A stretch of DNA of 64,000 bases from Bifidobacterium catenulatum DSM 16992 = JCM 1194 = LMG 11043 (GTDB taxonomy: Bacteria; Actinomycetota; Actinomycetes; Actinomycetales; Bifidobacteriaceae): assembly GCF_001025195.1 (NCBI RefSeq), contig NZ_AP012325.1, positions 1,860,001 to 1,924,000 on the forward strand. The letters run 5' to 3'. Each line of letters begins with the position of its first letter. Position 1 is the first letter of the stretch. Below are positions 57,396-64,000 of this stretch, in pieces. Made by a program: the position numbers and the translations under genes. Below the pieces are notes generated by a model, which worked only from the letters and a program-made list of their open reading frames with translations, ran no database searches and had not been told where the DNA came from.

Positions 57396-58379
57396 TTACT
57401 CTTTCATGGCAAGAACCGTATTGTAGACCTGCTTGCGATTGGCGAGCGAGCCGTCCGCAAGGGGGTGCTCGGCAATGACTTGCGAAATCGCGTCTTTGAT
57501 GCGCAGATCGTCTTCCCGCGCACGGTCGATCGACAGTACCGCCAAGTCTTCTATGCTCAGCGACGCGGGGACCGCGGCATCAGCCTCTTCTTCGGAAGCG
57601 CCGGCGACGACCAACACCATTTCACCGCGCGGAGGCTCGTCGATCACGCTTTGGCGAATCTGCGCGATGGTTCCGCGGCGAATCTGCTCGAAATCCTTGG
57701 TAAGTTCGCGGCAAAGCGCCATCTTGCGATTCGGACCGAACACGTCAAGCAGGTCGGCCATGGCATCGTCGATGCGATGCAAAGTCTCGTAAAACACAAT
57801 AGTGCGGCGCTCCGAACGCAACGTGCGCAAGTATTGCACGCGTTCGGAATGCTTGCGCGGCAGGAATCCTTCATAACAGAAACGGTCGGTCGGCAGGCCT
57901 GACAGGCACAGCGCGTCCAGTACGGCGGACGGGCCGGGGGCGCAGGTGACGGGCAGGCCGCGTTCGATGGCGCGACGCACGATCGCCAAGCCCGGATCGT
58001 TGATGGTCGGCATACCCGCGTCGGACACGACCAGCACGGTTGCACCGGTTTCCACCTGGTCAAGCAGGCCATCGGACTTGTCTCGCTCGTTATGATCGTG
58101 GTAAGCCACCACGCGGCCGTTCACATGCACACCGAGACGGTTGGCGAGCGCATAGAGACGGCGGGTGTCTTCGGCTGCGACGATGTCAGCGCGCTCCAGC
58201 AGCGCAATGAGGCGTGCGGAAGCGTCGGCAGTATTGCCGATCGGCGTGGCCGCCAGCACGACCGTGCCTTGCGGAACGTTGGTTCCGCTCACGAGAGCGT
58301 CAAGTCCCGCATCGCCGTTTGCGTTTTCATCTTCACGTTCGCGCTTGTCTTCGCATTCGCGCTCATTCATGCGTTCCAT
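57396..58379 (-). CDS. rsmI: 16S rRNA (cytidine(1402)-2'-O)-methyltransferase
   Basis: Methylates the 2'-OH of C1402 in the decoding centre. The 327-aa protein carries the tetrapyrrole-methylase-like fold: LAATPIGNTADASARLI, DIVAAEDTRRLYAL, VVSDAGMPTINDPGLAIV, CAPGPSAVLDALCLSGLPTD and FYETLHRIDDAMADL are the RsmI family signatures. The first 30 residues are a charged, Glu/Asp/Arg-rich extension, so the true start could be later. It is divergent from dedA. Confidence 0.95.
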   Translation of the reverse strand: MERMNERECEDKREREDENANGDAGLDALVSGTNVPQGTVVLAATPIGNTADASARLIALLERADIVAAEDTRRLYALANRLGVHVNGRVVAYHDHNERDKSDGLLDQVETGATVLVVSDAGMPTINDPGLAIVRRAIERGLPVTCAPGPSAVLDALCLSGLPTDRFCYEGFLPRKHSERVQYLRTLRSERRTIVFYETLHRIDDAMADLLDVFGPNRKMALCRELTKDFEQIRRGTIAQIRQSVIDEPPRGEMVLVVAGASEEEADAAVPASLSIEDLAVLSIDRAREDDLRIKDAISQVIAEHPLADGSLANRKQVYNTVLAMKE

Positions 58380-58562
58380 GCCTTCAGCCTATCCAACGCA
58401 AAGGAAAATGAACGGCCTCCCACTTTCTGTTGCCCCAAAAATGGGAGGCAGTCATTTGAAAATCTGCTCTTTTTCAATCGCGCGGCCATCAGGGCAAAAT
58501 CTCCCAGTCGCGCAACACAGCCACCCAAAACCAGCCGTCAAAAGAAACAAACGCCGACCGCA

Positions 58563-58703
58563 GTTGACACTTTGCGCCTGTTTGTGCAGATTTGCCACCC
58601 GTCGGACGTTACTAGGCGCTGCATTAGAGGGGCGCTGGTAGGCTGACATTGGTTCCGCAGGAGTGCGGAAGTTCAGGCCAACCGCCAAAGGCAGCCTGAA
58701 CCA
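58563..58703 (+). promoter_or_regulatory. Promoter and structured leader upstream of dedA
   Basis: A perfect TTGACA at 58564-58569 may start a leader of about 150 bases. The leader can fold in two exclusive ways: TTCCGCA (58653-58659) pairs with TGCGGAA (58664-58670) and GTTCAGGC (58671-58678) with GCCTGAAC (58694-58701); or TGGTTC (58650-58655) pairs with GAACCA (58698-58703). The shared GAAC segment suggests an attenuator- or riboswitch-like device. No known riboswitch class is recognised. No gene lies in 58380-58749. Confidence 0.5.
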
Positions 58704-58749
58704 TGTAATTTTAAACGTTTAGATGTAAGGTACTCACAGAGAGCATTCC

Positions 58750-59436
58750 ATGGGAATTATCAACTTCTTCATTAACCTGCTCAAGGATCCACGCACCGCA
58801 ATCGCCGGCTGGATTTCCATGGGCGTCGCCCCGACACTTGGTTTCATCTTCCTGATCGTGTTCGTCGAAACTGGCGTCGTGTTCTTCCCGTTCCTACCGG
58901 GCGACTCCCTACTGTTCGCCGCCGGCTTCTTCGCCGCGCCCGACGCCCAGACCGGCGTTTCCGCGCTGCCGCTGTTCGCGCTGCTGCCCGTGGTGTGGTG
59001 CGCTCCGATCATCGGCGACCAGTGCAACTACTGGATCGGCCACTTCTTCGGCCGTCGCATCATCGAATCCGGCAAAGTCAAGGCCATGACCCCCGAACGC
59101 CTCGCCAAAACCGAAAGCATGATCGAAAAATGGGGCCCGCTCGCCGTGTTTCTCGGCCGTTTCTTCCCGTTCATCCGCACGTTCATGCCATTCATTTCCG
59201 GCATTTCCGGCATGCGTTGGAGCCGTTTCACCCCGTTCTCCGTACTCGGCGGCCTGTGCTGGTCCACCCTGTTCACGCTGCTCGGCTACTTCTTCGGCGG
59301 CATCCCGGCCGTACAAAAGCATTTCGAGCTGGTCATCATTGCGATTCTCGTGCTGTCGCTGATTCCTACGATCGTCGGCCTGCTCAAGGCTAAGTTCGGT
59401 AAGAAGAAAGCTTCTACCGAAACCGTAGAAGCCTGA
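58750..59436 (+). CDS. DedA/SNARE-associated family membrane protein
   Basis: A 228-aa integral membrane protein with about five hydrophobic segments. Typical DedA features are ETGVVFFPFLPGDSLLFAAG, GHFFGRRIIESGKVK, GPLAVFLGRFFPFIRTFMPF and GISGMRWSRF. The family includes undecaprenyl-phosphate and lipid flippases or transporters that need proton motive force. The ATG at 58750 follows AGAGAGC. A structured leader precedes it and a terminator follows. Confidence 0.92.
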   Translation: MGIINFFINLLKDPRTAIAGWISMGVAPTLGFIFLIVFVETGVVFFPFLPGDSLLFAAGFFAAPDAQTGVSALPLFALLPVVWCAPIIGDQCNYWIGHFFGRRIIESGKVKAMTPERLAKTESMIEKWGPLAVFLGRFFPFIRTFMPFISGISGMRWSRFTPFSVLGGLCWSTLFTLLGYFFGGIPAVQKHFELVIIAILVLSLIPTIVGLLKAKFGKKKASTETVEA

Positions 59437-59461
59437 TCTTTCGTTTCTCTCCTTTTCTTGG

Positions 59462-59502
59462 TGAAAATGGCGTCTTTCGATCATTCGGAAGACGCCATTT
59501 TC
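59462..59502 (+). terminator. Terminator of dedA
   Basis: GAAAATGGCGTCTT pairs exactly with AAGACGCCATTTTC, loop of 13, with flanking A/T runs; usable on both strands. Confidence 0.85.
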
Positions 59503-59597
59503 GTATGCTTTTCATAGAAATCATGGCAACACGCGACCATCGGAAATTGCATTAGTACAGACCTCGTACTAGAATCACGAGAGTTGTCTTAAGACAT

Positions 59598-59670
59598 GGG
59601 GCCGTAGCTCAGTTGGTAGAGCGCTTCGTTCGCATCGAAGAGGTCGCGGTTTCGACTACCGTCGGCTCCA
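59598..59670 (+). tRNA. tRNA-Ala(CGC)
   Basis: A 73-nt gene with no encoded CCA. The acceptor halves GGGGCCG and CGGCTCC contain the G3-U70 pair that marks alanine tRNAs. The D arm is GCTCAGTTGGTAGAGC; the anticodon arm CTTCG-TTCGCAT-CGAAG gives anticodon CGC. The T arm is GCGGT-TTCGACT-ACCGT. Confidence 0.95.
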
Positions 59671-59672
59671 CT

Positions 59673-59718
59673 AAGCCCGCTGCATTCATTCCACCGCAGC
59701 GGGCTTTTTCTTTACCTA
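59673..59718 (+). terminator. Terminator of tRNA-Ala
   Basis: AGCCCGCTGC pairs with GCAGCGGGCT, followed by TTTTTCTTT, three bases after the tRNA end. Confidence 0.9.
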
Positions 59719-59803
59719 TACATGCCGGTCACCAACCACCAATCCTCGCCAAACACCCCCGAACTCATATATCTGCCATATATAAGCGAGATAGGGCGCA
59801 AAT

Positions 59804-60496
59804 TTAGGCTTGAGACGTGCGCTGACGTACAAATGCGTCAAGCGAGGCCGCGTCGATGCCCTCATACCCCTTAATCGAGGCGAACTGCGGGCCGTTGGAA
59901 TTGTCGATCCGCATGAATCCGGTCTGACCAATCGTCGTCGCACCGGAAGCGACAGCCGAACGCAAACCAGACATGGAATCTTCGACCGCAATGCAGTACT
60001 TCATATCTTCCGGAGCGATGCCCAAGCGGCGACCAGCCTCCAAATACGGGGCCGGAGACGGCTTCTTCTCAACATCGTCATCGCCGCACACGTAGCCCGC
60101 GAACGCACCGGCCGGCGCCTGCGCAACCAGATTCTCCGCAAGATGACGCGGCGACGTGGTGACCAGCATCGAAGGGACACCCGCATCTCGCAACGCAACA
60201 AGCACGTCTTCCACGCCTTCAATCCATGGAATGCACTCGAATTCCTTCTGGGCTACATAATCGATCATGCCTTGGCCAATCTCCTCGATCGACAGCTGGC
60301 AACCATGCTCCACCATACGGCGAGCCACATCCGGAACCGGCGTACCCGAACCCTGCCAGGCAAGCTCCTCATCCCAATACCCGCCATGCGCGGCTGCGAT
60401 TTTCATCTCCCCCTCATGCCAGTACGGTTCGGAATCGATCAGAGTACCGTCCATATCCCAAAACACAGCCTTGACCATCAGGTTAGATTCGGTCAT
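59804..60496 (-). CDS. HAD-family sugar-phosphatase-like hydrolase
   Basis: A 230-aa haloacid-dehalogenase phosphatase with a helical cap domain (beta-phosphoglucomutase-like subgroup). Motif I is AVFWDMDGTLIDSEPYW (nucleophile and acid/base Asp), motif II MLVTTSPRHLA (Thr), motif III with Lys at EKKPSPAPYLEAGRRLG, motif IV CIAVEDSMSGLRSAVASG. Strong GGAAGGAA precedes the ATG at 60496. Upstream are repeated TTGCAA boxes. Confidence 0.88.
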   Translation of the reverse strand: MTESNLMVKAVFWDMDGTLIDSEPYWHEGEMKIAAAHGGYWDEELAWQGSGTPVPDVARRMVEHGCQLSIEEIGQGMIDYVAQKEFECIPWIEGVEDVLVALRDAGVPSMLVTTSPRHLAENLVAQAPAGAFAGYVCGDDDVEKKPSPAPYLEAGRRLGIAPEDMKYCIAVEDSMSGLRSAVASGATTIGQTGFMRIDNSNGPQFASIKGYEGIDAASLDAFVRQRTSQA

Positions 60497-60600
60497 GATG
60501 TTCCTTCCTTACGACCGTCGGACTCGGAGCACCGGATTTGCGTGCGGCGCCGTCCATCGCGATTTCCTCTGCCATTTCAGCAGAGCGGCAAGACGGCAAA

Positions 60601-60636
60601 TTTGCAAACAGATGCAACGTTTGCAAATGTTGCAAC
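60601..60636. promoter_or_regulatory. Repeated TTGCAA boxes upstream of the HAD gene
   Basis: TTTGCAAAC (60601-60609) and GTTTGCAAA (60619-60627) form a perfect 9-bp inverted repeat, and TGCAAC occurs inside and again just after it. This looks like a cooperative operator about 100 bases before the HAD start. The regulator is unknown. Confidence 0.5.
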
Positions 60637-60688
60637 AAAACAACAAGCGAAACAACAAACAAGGCAGCAGCACAACGGCAAACAAAAA

Positions 60689-60720
60689 GCGCCCGGACGT
60701 TCTTTCATCCGAGCGCTTTC
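60689..60720 (-). terminator. Terminator downstream of the small HTH gene
   Basis: On the minus strand AGCGCTCGGA and TCCGGGCGCT pair with one mismatch, followed by TTTTTGTTT. It ends the transcript of the gene at 60838-61125. Confidence 0.75.
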
Positions 60721-60837
60721 CACATCAACGCAATAACTCACGTCTGCGAAATCATCCGTTTCACACACTACAGGCAACCCCCATTGCCGCAACCCATGAC
60801 ATTCGAAAAATTTCGCTTCTATCGGAAGATTCGAAAT

Positions 60838-61125
60838 CTACTCTCCCTGATTCTCCTTGTTTTCCCCAGCGGATTCCGCGGACTTTTCCGCATCTTCTGC
60901 CTTCCAGCGGGCGATGCAACGTTCCACACGCTTGTAGCCGATGATCTTCGGATCAAGCCCTGCCTCGCGGAAGATCGCGGCAGGCGAGCCACCTTCGGCA
61001 TACCTGCGCATGCAGTCGTCACGAAACTCCTTGGAGTAGCAAATACGATATTGGGTGACCGATTCCACGGCATCCAGAGACCCGAGATACTTACGGGTCT
61101 TAGCGGTGAACGCAACTCTTGGCAC
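60838..61125 (-). CDS. Small helix-turn-helix protein
   Basis: A 95-aa protein whose centre (FRDDCMRRYAEGGSPAAIFR, then EAGLDPKIIGYKRVERCIAR) is a homeodomain-like HTH similar to IS3-type OrfA and to stand-alone HTH proteins of bifidobacteria. No transposase ORF B or inverted repeats flank it, so I do not call it an insertion sequence. The C-terminus is acidic (Glu/Lys/Ala). The start is GTG 61125 with TAGGAG seven bases before. Confidence 0.65.
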   Translation of the reverse strand: MPRVAFTAKTRKYLGSLDAVESVTQYRICYSKEFRDDCMRRYAEGGSPAAIFREAGLDPKIIGYKRVERCIARWKAEDAEKSAESAGENKENQGE

Positions 61126-61320
61126 TGTACGCTCCTAACCTTTCCTGTTCTCGCCGCATATCTTACTCCTCCCATGATTTCTCATAGAAAAGGGGACCCA
61201 TCTTTCACCGAAGCACCTTAATGAACGGAAGAATGACAGTTAAAACGCGGATACTCAACATTATTTCCTGCAACGACGACATCGTCGCAGAAAGCAACGC
61301 ATTTGGCAAAACTATATAAC

Positions 61321-61357
61321 AAAACAGGCACATCTGTTGCAAGATGTGCCTGTTTTT
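61321..61357 (-). terminator. Terminator of the dnaK-grpE-dnaJ-hspR operon
   Basis: AAAACAGGCACATCT and AGATGTGCCTGTTTT form a perfect 15-bp stem around GTTGCA with T-runs on both strands, 27 bases after the hspR stop. Confidence 0.92.
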
Positions 61358-61383
61358 AAATATTTTCAGTATTTTTCTGAAAA

Positions 61384-62049
61384 TCAGTCAATTCCCCAAA
61401 GCACGATTGACCTGGAAACGGGATCCAAAGCGGGTTTACCCCTCTGAACACCCTTGTTTTCGCGTGCGACACCTCCATTGGGCGTGTCGTACGCGTCGGC
61501 CGTGACACGCGCGGATTCCAAGGACTCACGCGACGGCAGCTGCCGGGCATTGACCTGAATCTGCCTACGCCACATGCGCGCACGGCGGGAACGTTCAATC
61601 TCCACAATGTCGCCGTCTGTATCGGCTGCGAACACGCTGGAACCGGCCGGCTTGCGCAGACGCTCGACCTGGCGGCGCAGCTCGCGGTTCTCCTCCTCCA
61701 AGGAAAGAATCCGCGCGATGCCGGCCAGATTGATGCCCTCTTCCTGACTCAGCTGCTGCGATTTCGCAAGGCGGGCGATATCTCGCAGCGAGTAGCGGCG
61801 GGCACCGCCATCCGTGCGCTGCGGCACCACAAGCCCAAGCCGATCGTATTGGCGAAGGGTTTGGGGGTGTACGTTGGCGAGTTCGCCGGCACGGCCGACC
61901 GTGAACATCGGCAGTTCGATGTCGAAACCGACTTCGTCTGCTCCATCAAGATCGGCCCTGCCTGCCACAATCGCCATCGCACACATGTCGTACAGCATTT
62001 TGGCCTGCCGCGCCGCGCGGGCTTGGGAGGTCCGAGATGCGCGAGCCAT
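61384..62049 (-). CDS. hspR: HspR heat-shock repressor (MerR family)
   Basis: Represses the dnaK operon through HAIR sites (known for actinobacterial HspR, with DnaK as co-repressor). The MerR-type winged HTH is PMFTVGRAGELANVHPQTLR, then QYDRLGLVVPQRTDGGARRY, and a dimerising helix follows (ILSLEEENRELRRQVERLR). The 221-aa form from the ATG at 62049 has AAGGAG upstream and starts five bases after the dnaJ stop. It is longer than the about 140-residue HspR of Streptomyces, with extra residues at both ends. Confidence 0.92.
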   Translation of the reverse strand: MARASRTSQARAARQAKMLYDMCAMAIVAGRADLDGADEVGFDIELPMFTVGRAGELANVHPQTLRQYDRLGLVVPQRTDGGARRYSLRDIARLAKSQQLSQEEGINLAGIARILSLEEENRELRRQVERLRKPAGSSVFAADTDGDIVEIERSRRARMWRRQIQVNARQLPSRESLESARVTADAYDTPNGGVARENKGVQRGKPALDPVSRSIVLWGID

Positions 62050-62054
62050 GACGA

Positions 62055-63071
62055 TCAGCGCTCCTTGGCAAGTTTGTCGGCAAAGTCGCCGCACTCCTTG
62101 TCGAATTCCTTCGCCGCATGCTTGACTTTCAGGCTTGGCTTGTCAGGGATGCGAATCTGCACACGCCCGACCAAATCGCCGTCGCCCTGCCTGTTGGCCA
62201 CGCCTTTGCCGGAAATACGCACTTCCGTGCCGCTGGATGAGCCCGCCGGCACTTTAAAGGTAATTTCGTTGCCATCGACGTCTTTCGCGGTCACTTTCGC
62301 GCCCGCTACGGCCTGGCCGACGGTGATTGGCAAATCCATGATGATGTCACGCTTGCGCAGGCTGAATTTAGGATCTTCGGCAACGCTGATCTGCAAGTAC
62401 AAGTCACCGTTTTTGCCGCCGTTACGACCCGGCTTGCCCTTGCCTGGAATGCGAATCTTCTGCCCGTCATGCACGCCTGCTGGAACATGCGTTTTGAACT
62501 TCTTGCCATCGGCAGACAGCGAAACCGTTGCCCCTTTGACCGACTGGCGGAAGGTCAGGTTGATCTTGGAGTTACGGTCCTCGCCGTCTTCCGGTTGCGC
62601 AGCCTGCTCGTAGCCGCCCCCGTAAGGGCTTCCGGCGCCAGCGCCGCCACCGAACATCGAGAAAATATCGTTGATATTCGGGTTGCCGCCGCTCTGGAAG
62701 CGAATGCGCGAACCATTGCCGCCCGCGCCATACGCTCCAGCCCCAGCGCCACCGCCGAACATCGATCCGAAGATGTCGGAGAACGCCCCCGCATCGAATC
62801 CGCCCGCACCGGAACCGCCGGCGAAGCGCGCGCCGCCCATGCCGAACTGGCGGATAGCGTCGTACTTCTGACGGTTGTCTTTATTGCTGAGCACGTCGTA
62901 CGCTTCGGAAATGTCTTTGAACTTCTCCTCGGCCTCCTTGGTCTTGTTCAGATCAGGATGGTATTTACGTGCCAGCTTGCGGTACGCCTTGGTGATCTCA
63001 TCGTCCGTGGCGTCTTTGGAGACACCGAGGACCTTGTAGAAATCCTTGCTCAGCCATTCATTCTCAGCCAT
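62055..63071 (-). CDS. dnaJ: DnaJ-type co-chaperone without zinc-finger domain
   Basis: A 338-aa J-domain protein (1-70, with [15 protein letters not shown] holding HPD) that stimulates DnaK's ATPase. A Gly/Ala/Phe-rich linker (about 75-160: [17 protein letters not shown]) leads straight to the two C-terminal substrate-binding beta domains (about 165-330). The four CxxCxGxG zinc repeats of type I DnaJ are absent, so it is a CbpA-like type II form. Third gene of the dnaK operon. Confidence 0.93.
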   Translation of the reverse strand: MAENEWLSKDFYKVLGVSKDATDDEITKAYRKLARKYHPDLNKTKEAEEKFKDISEAYDVLSNKDNRQKYDAIRQFGMGGARFAGGSGAGGFDAGAFSDIFGSMFGGGAGAGAYGAGGNGSRIRFQSGGNPNINDIFSMFGGGAGAGSPYGGGYEQAAQPEDGEDRNSKINLTFRQSVKGATVSLSADGKKFKTHVPAGVHDGQKIRIPGKGKPGRNGGKNGDLYLQISVAEDPKFSLRKRDIIMDLPITVGQAVAGAKVTAKDVDGNEITFKVPAGSSSGTEVRISGKGVANRQGDGDLVGRVQIRIPDKPSLKVKHAAKEFDKECGDFADKLAKER

Positions 63072-63111
63072 GATGTGCCTCCTTTCACGAGGTTGCTGAT
63101 TGTCACTGCGT

Positions 63112-63792
63112 TCAGTTCTGTGGGGATGCTACGACCACGCGAGCCGCGCGAATCACGCGGTCTCCAATGCGATAGCCGGCTTCCACCACGGTGTCAACGG
63201 TTTCCTTCTCGGCCTGCGGATCCGGCTTGTGCAGGATCGCATCATGCTTGGTCGGGTCGAAATCCTCACCTTTTTCGCCGAACTTCTCGACACCGAACTT
63301 CTCGAACGCCTTGTCAATTTTGGTGGAAACGGCCTTGAAGGACTCGTCCATTTCGCTGTGTTCGCGAATGCGATCGATGTCATCAAGTGCCGGCAGCAGC
63401 GCGGTCAACACATCGATAATGCCGTGCTGGCGGAAGCGTTCCTGTTCCTTCTGCGAACGATTGCGGAAGTTGATGAATTCTGCACGTTCACGCTGGAGCG
63501 CTTCAAGATATTCCGCCGCTTCCTTCTTGGCCTGACCAAGCGGAGTCAGCGTATCTTCACCATCTTGCGTTGCACTATCCGCAGCATCGCCGTTTTCTTG
63601 AGATTCGGAAGATGCTGCATTCGCGGCCGTTGATGCAGTTTCAGAAGCTACGGAATCAGCAGATGCAGTTGCTGCAGAATCGCCATTACTCTGCGACTCC
63701 TGCGATGCACCGGCTGCAGGGCCGGCCTGCCCGGACAGGTTGTCCATGTCGGGCAGGTCGTTCAGATAGTCGTCCTTGTTGAAGTCGGACAT
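63112..63792 (-). CDS. grpE: GrpE nucleotide-exchange factor
   Basis: A 226-aa protein that releases ADP from DnaK. The first 85 residues are low-complexity (Ser/Ala/Asp/Thr). A long helix ([20 protein letters not shown]) leads to the signature [24 protein letters not shown]-type head, ending in the beta domain [18 protein letters not shown]. It starts two bases after the dnaK stop. Confidence 0.95.
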   Translation of the reverse strand: MSDFNKDDYLNDLPDMDNLSGQAGPAAGASQESQSNGDSAATASADSVASETASTAANAASSESQENGDAADSATQDGEDTLTPLGQAKKEAAEYLEALQRERAEFINFRNRSQKEQERFRQHGIIDVLTALLPALDDIDRIREHSEMDESFKAVSTKIDKAFEKFGVEKFGEKGEDFDPTKHDAILHKPDPQAEKETVDTVVEAGYRIGDRVIRAARVVVASPQN

Positions 63793-63794
63793 GA

Positions 63795-64000
63795 TTACTT
63801 GTTGTCCTTGTCGTCATCGTCCACGACTTCGGCGTCAACCACGTCGTCGTCAGCGGGAGCGGAACCGGCAGCACCTGCGGCACCAGCGGCGCCCGCAGCG
63901 TCGGTGGCACCCTGCTGTGCGTAGAGGGCCTGGCCGATCTTCTGTGCGGAGGTCATCAGCTCGCTCTGGGCGGACTTGATCTTCTCAATGTCCTCACCCT
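63795..64000 (-). CDS. dnaK: DnaK chaperone, C-terminal end (cut by window)
   Basis: Only the last 67 codons are present. They read [20 protein letters not shown], then [20 protein letters not shown], and an acidic tail ending [10 protein letters not shown]. This is the helical lid and disordered tail of Hsp70. Order with grpE, dnaJ and hspR fits the actinobacterial dnaK operon. Confidence 0.93.
   Translation of the reverse strand, partial: GEDIEKIKSAQSELMTSAQKIGQALYAQQGATDAAGAAGAAGAAGSAPADDDVVDAEVVDDDDKDNK

Noticed and set aside
60838-61125. IS3-family transposase OrfA
   Set aside because: The HTH resembles OrfA, but there is no OrfB, no terminal inverted repeats and no target duplication; it has its own start and terminator.

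Overview
The window is chromosomal DNA of a Bifidobacterium. The 16S and 23S rRNA genes, the high-GC codon use, the dnaK-grpE-dnaJ-hspR order and the dense set of glycan genes (GH36, GH127, GH172, GH13, GH2, LacI and ROK regulators) all fit. The 16S variable region recalls the B. adolescentis / catenulatum / pseudocatenulatum group, but that is from memory and was not checked by alignment.

Layout. 1-4100: a broken and an intact copy of a secreted GH25 lysozyme-type protein with cell-wall repeats face each other, followed by two lineage-specific proteins. 4118-8905: a decayed integrative element at a tRNA-Ser(GGA) gene. It is bounded by a 70-bp direct repeat and carries a cytosine methyltransferase, a probable partner restriction enzyme, a divergent HTH protein of unknown function, and wreckage of a replication ATPase and an integrase. 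9065-9360: a tandem array of 53-bp hairpin units. 9375-15100: a complete rRNA operon on the minus strand (16S-23S-5S) without spacer tRNAs. 15508-26000: housekeeping and membrane genes, namely a large polytopic membrane protein, an FtsX-like permease with a degenerate ABC ATPase, an HD hydrolase, a class II glutamine amidotransferase, a Kup potassium transporter and TatD.

26093-31915 is a plant-glycan locus: GH36 alpha-galactosidase, and GH127 beta-L-arabinofuranosidase coupled to a small membrane protein, next to fragments of a GH43 and a GH2 enzyme. 31913-35662 is a heterodimeric ABC exporter. 36061-42214 holds an esterase, a GH172 protein joined to relics of a glycosyltransferase and an EAL protein, a LacI regulator and NagA. 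42971-50066 is an alpha-glucoside system: alpha-glucosidase, LacI regulator and sugar-binding lipoprotein on one strand, two permeases on the other. The two halves are separated by a nearly perfect 138-bp inverted repeat, so both have the same promoter-leader. 50528-54083 holds a ROK regulator and a GH2 enzyme. 54280-64000 holds metG, rsmI, dedA with a structured leader, tRNA-Ala(CGC), a HAD phosphatase, an HTH protein and the heat-shock operon hspR-dnaJ-grpE-dnaK (dnaK cut by the window edge).

The most notable features are the tRNA-Ser island, whose duplicated terminator shows compensatory base-pair changes, the 138-bp inverted promoter duplication splitting an ABC sugar transporter operon, an ABC ATPase that has lost Walker A but kept Walker B, the 53-bp hairpin repeats found at the broken ends of decayed sugar genes, and the dedA leader with mutually exclusive hairpins. 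About ten gene relics show active turnover of carbohydrate genes. I found no CRISPR array, no intact transposase and no clearly novel complete system; the R-M neighbour at 7069-7830 is the best candidate for an uncharacterised protein.
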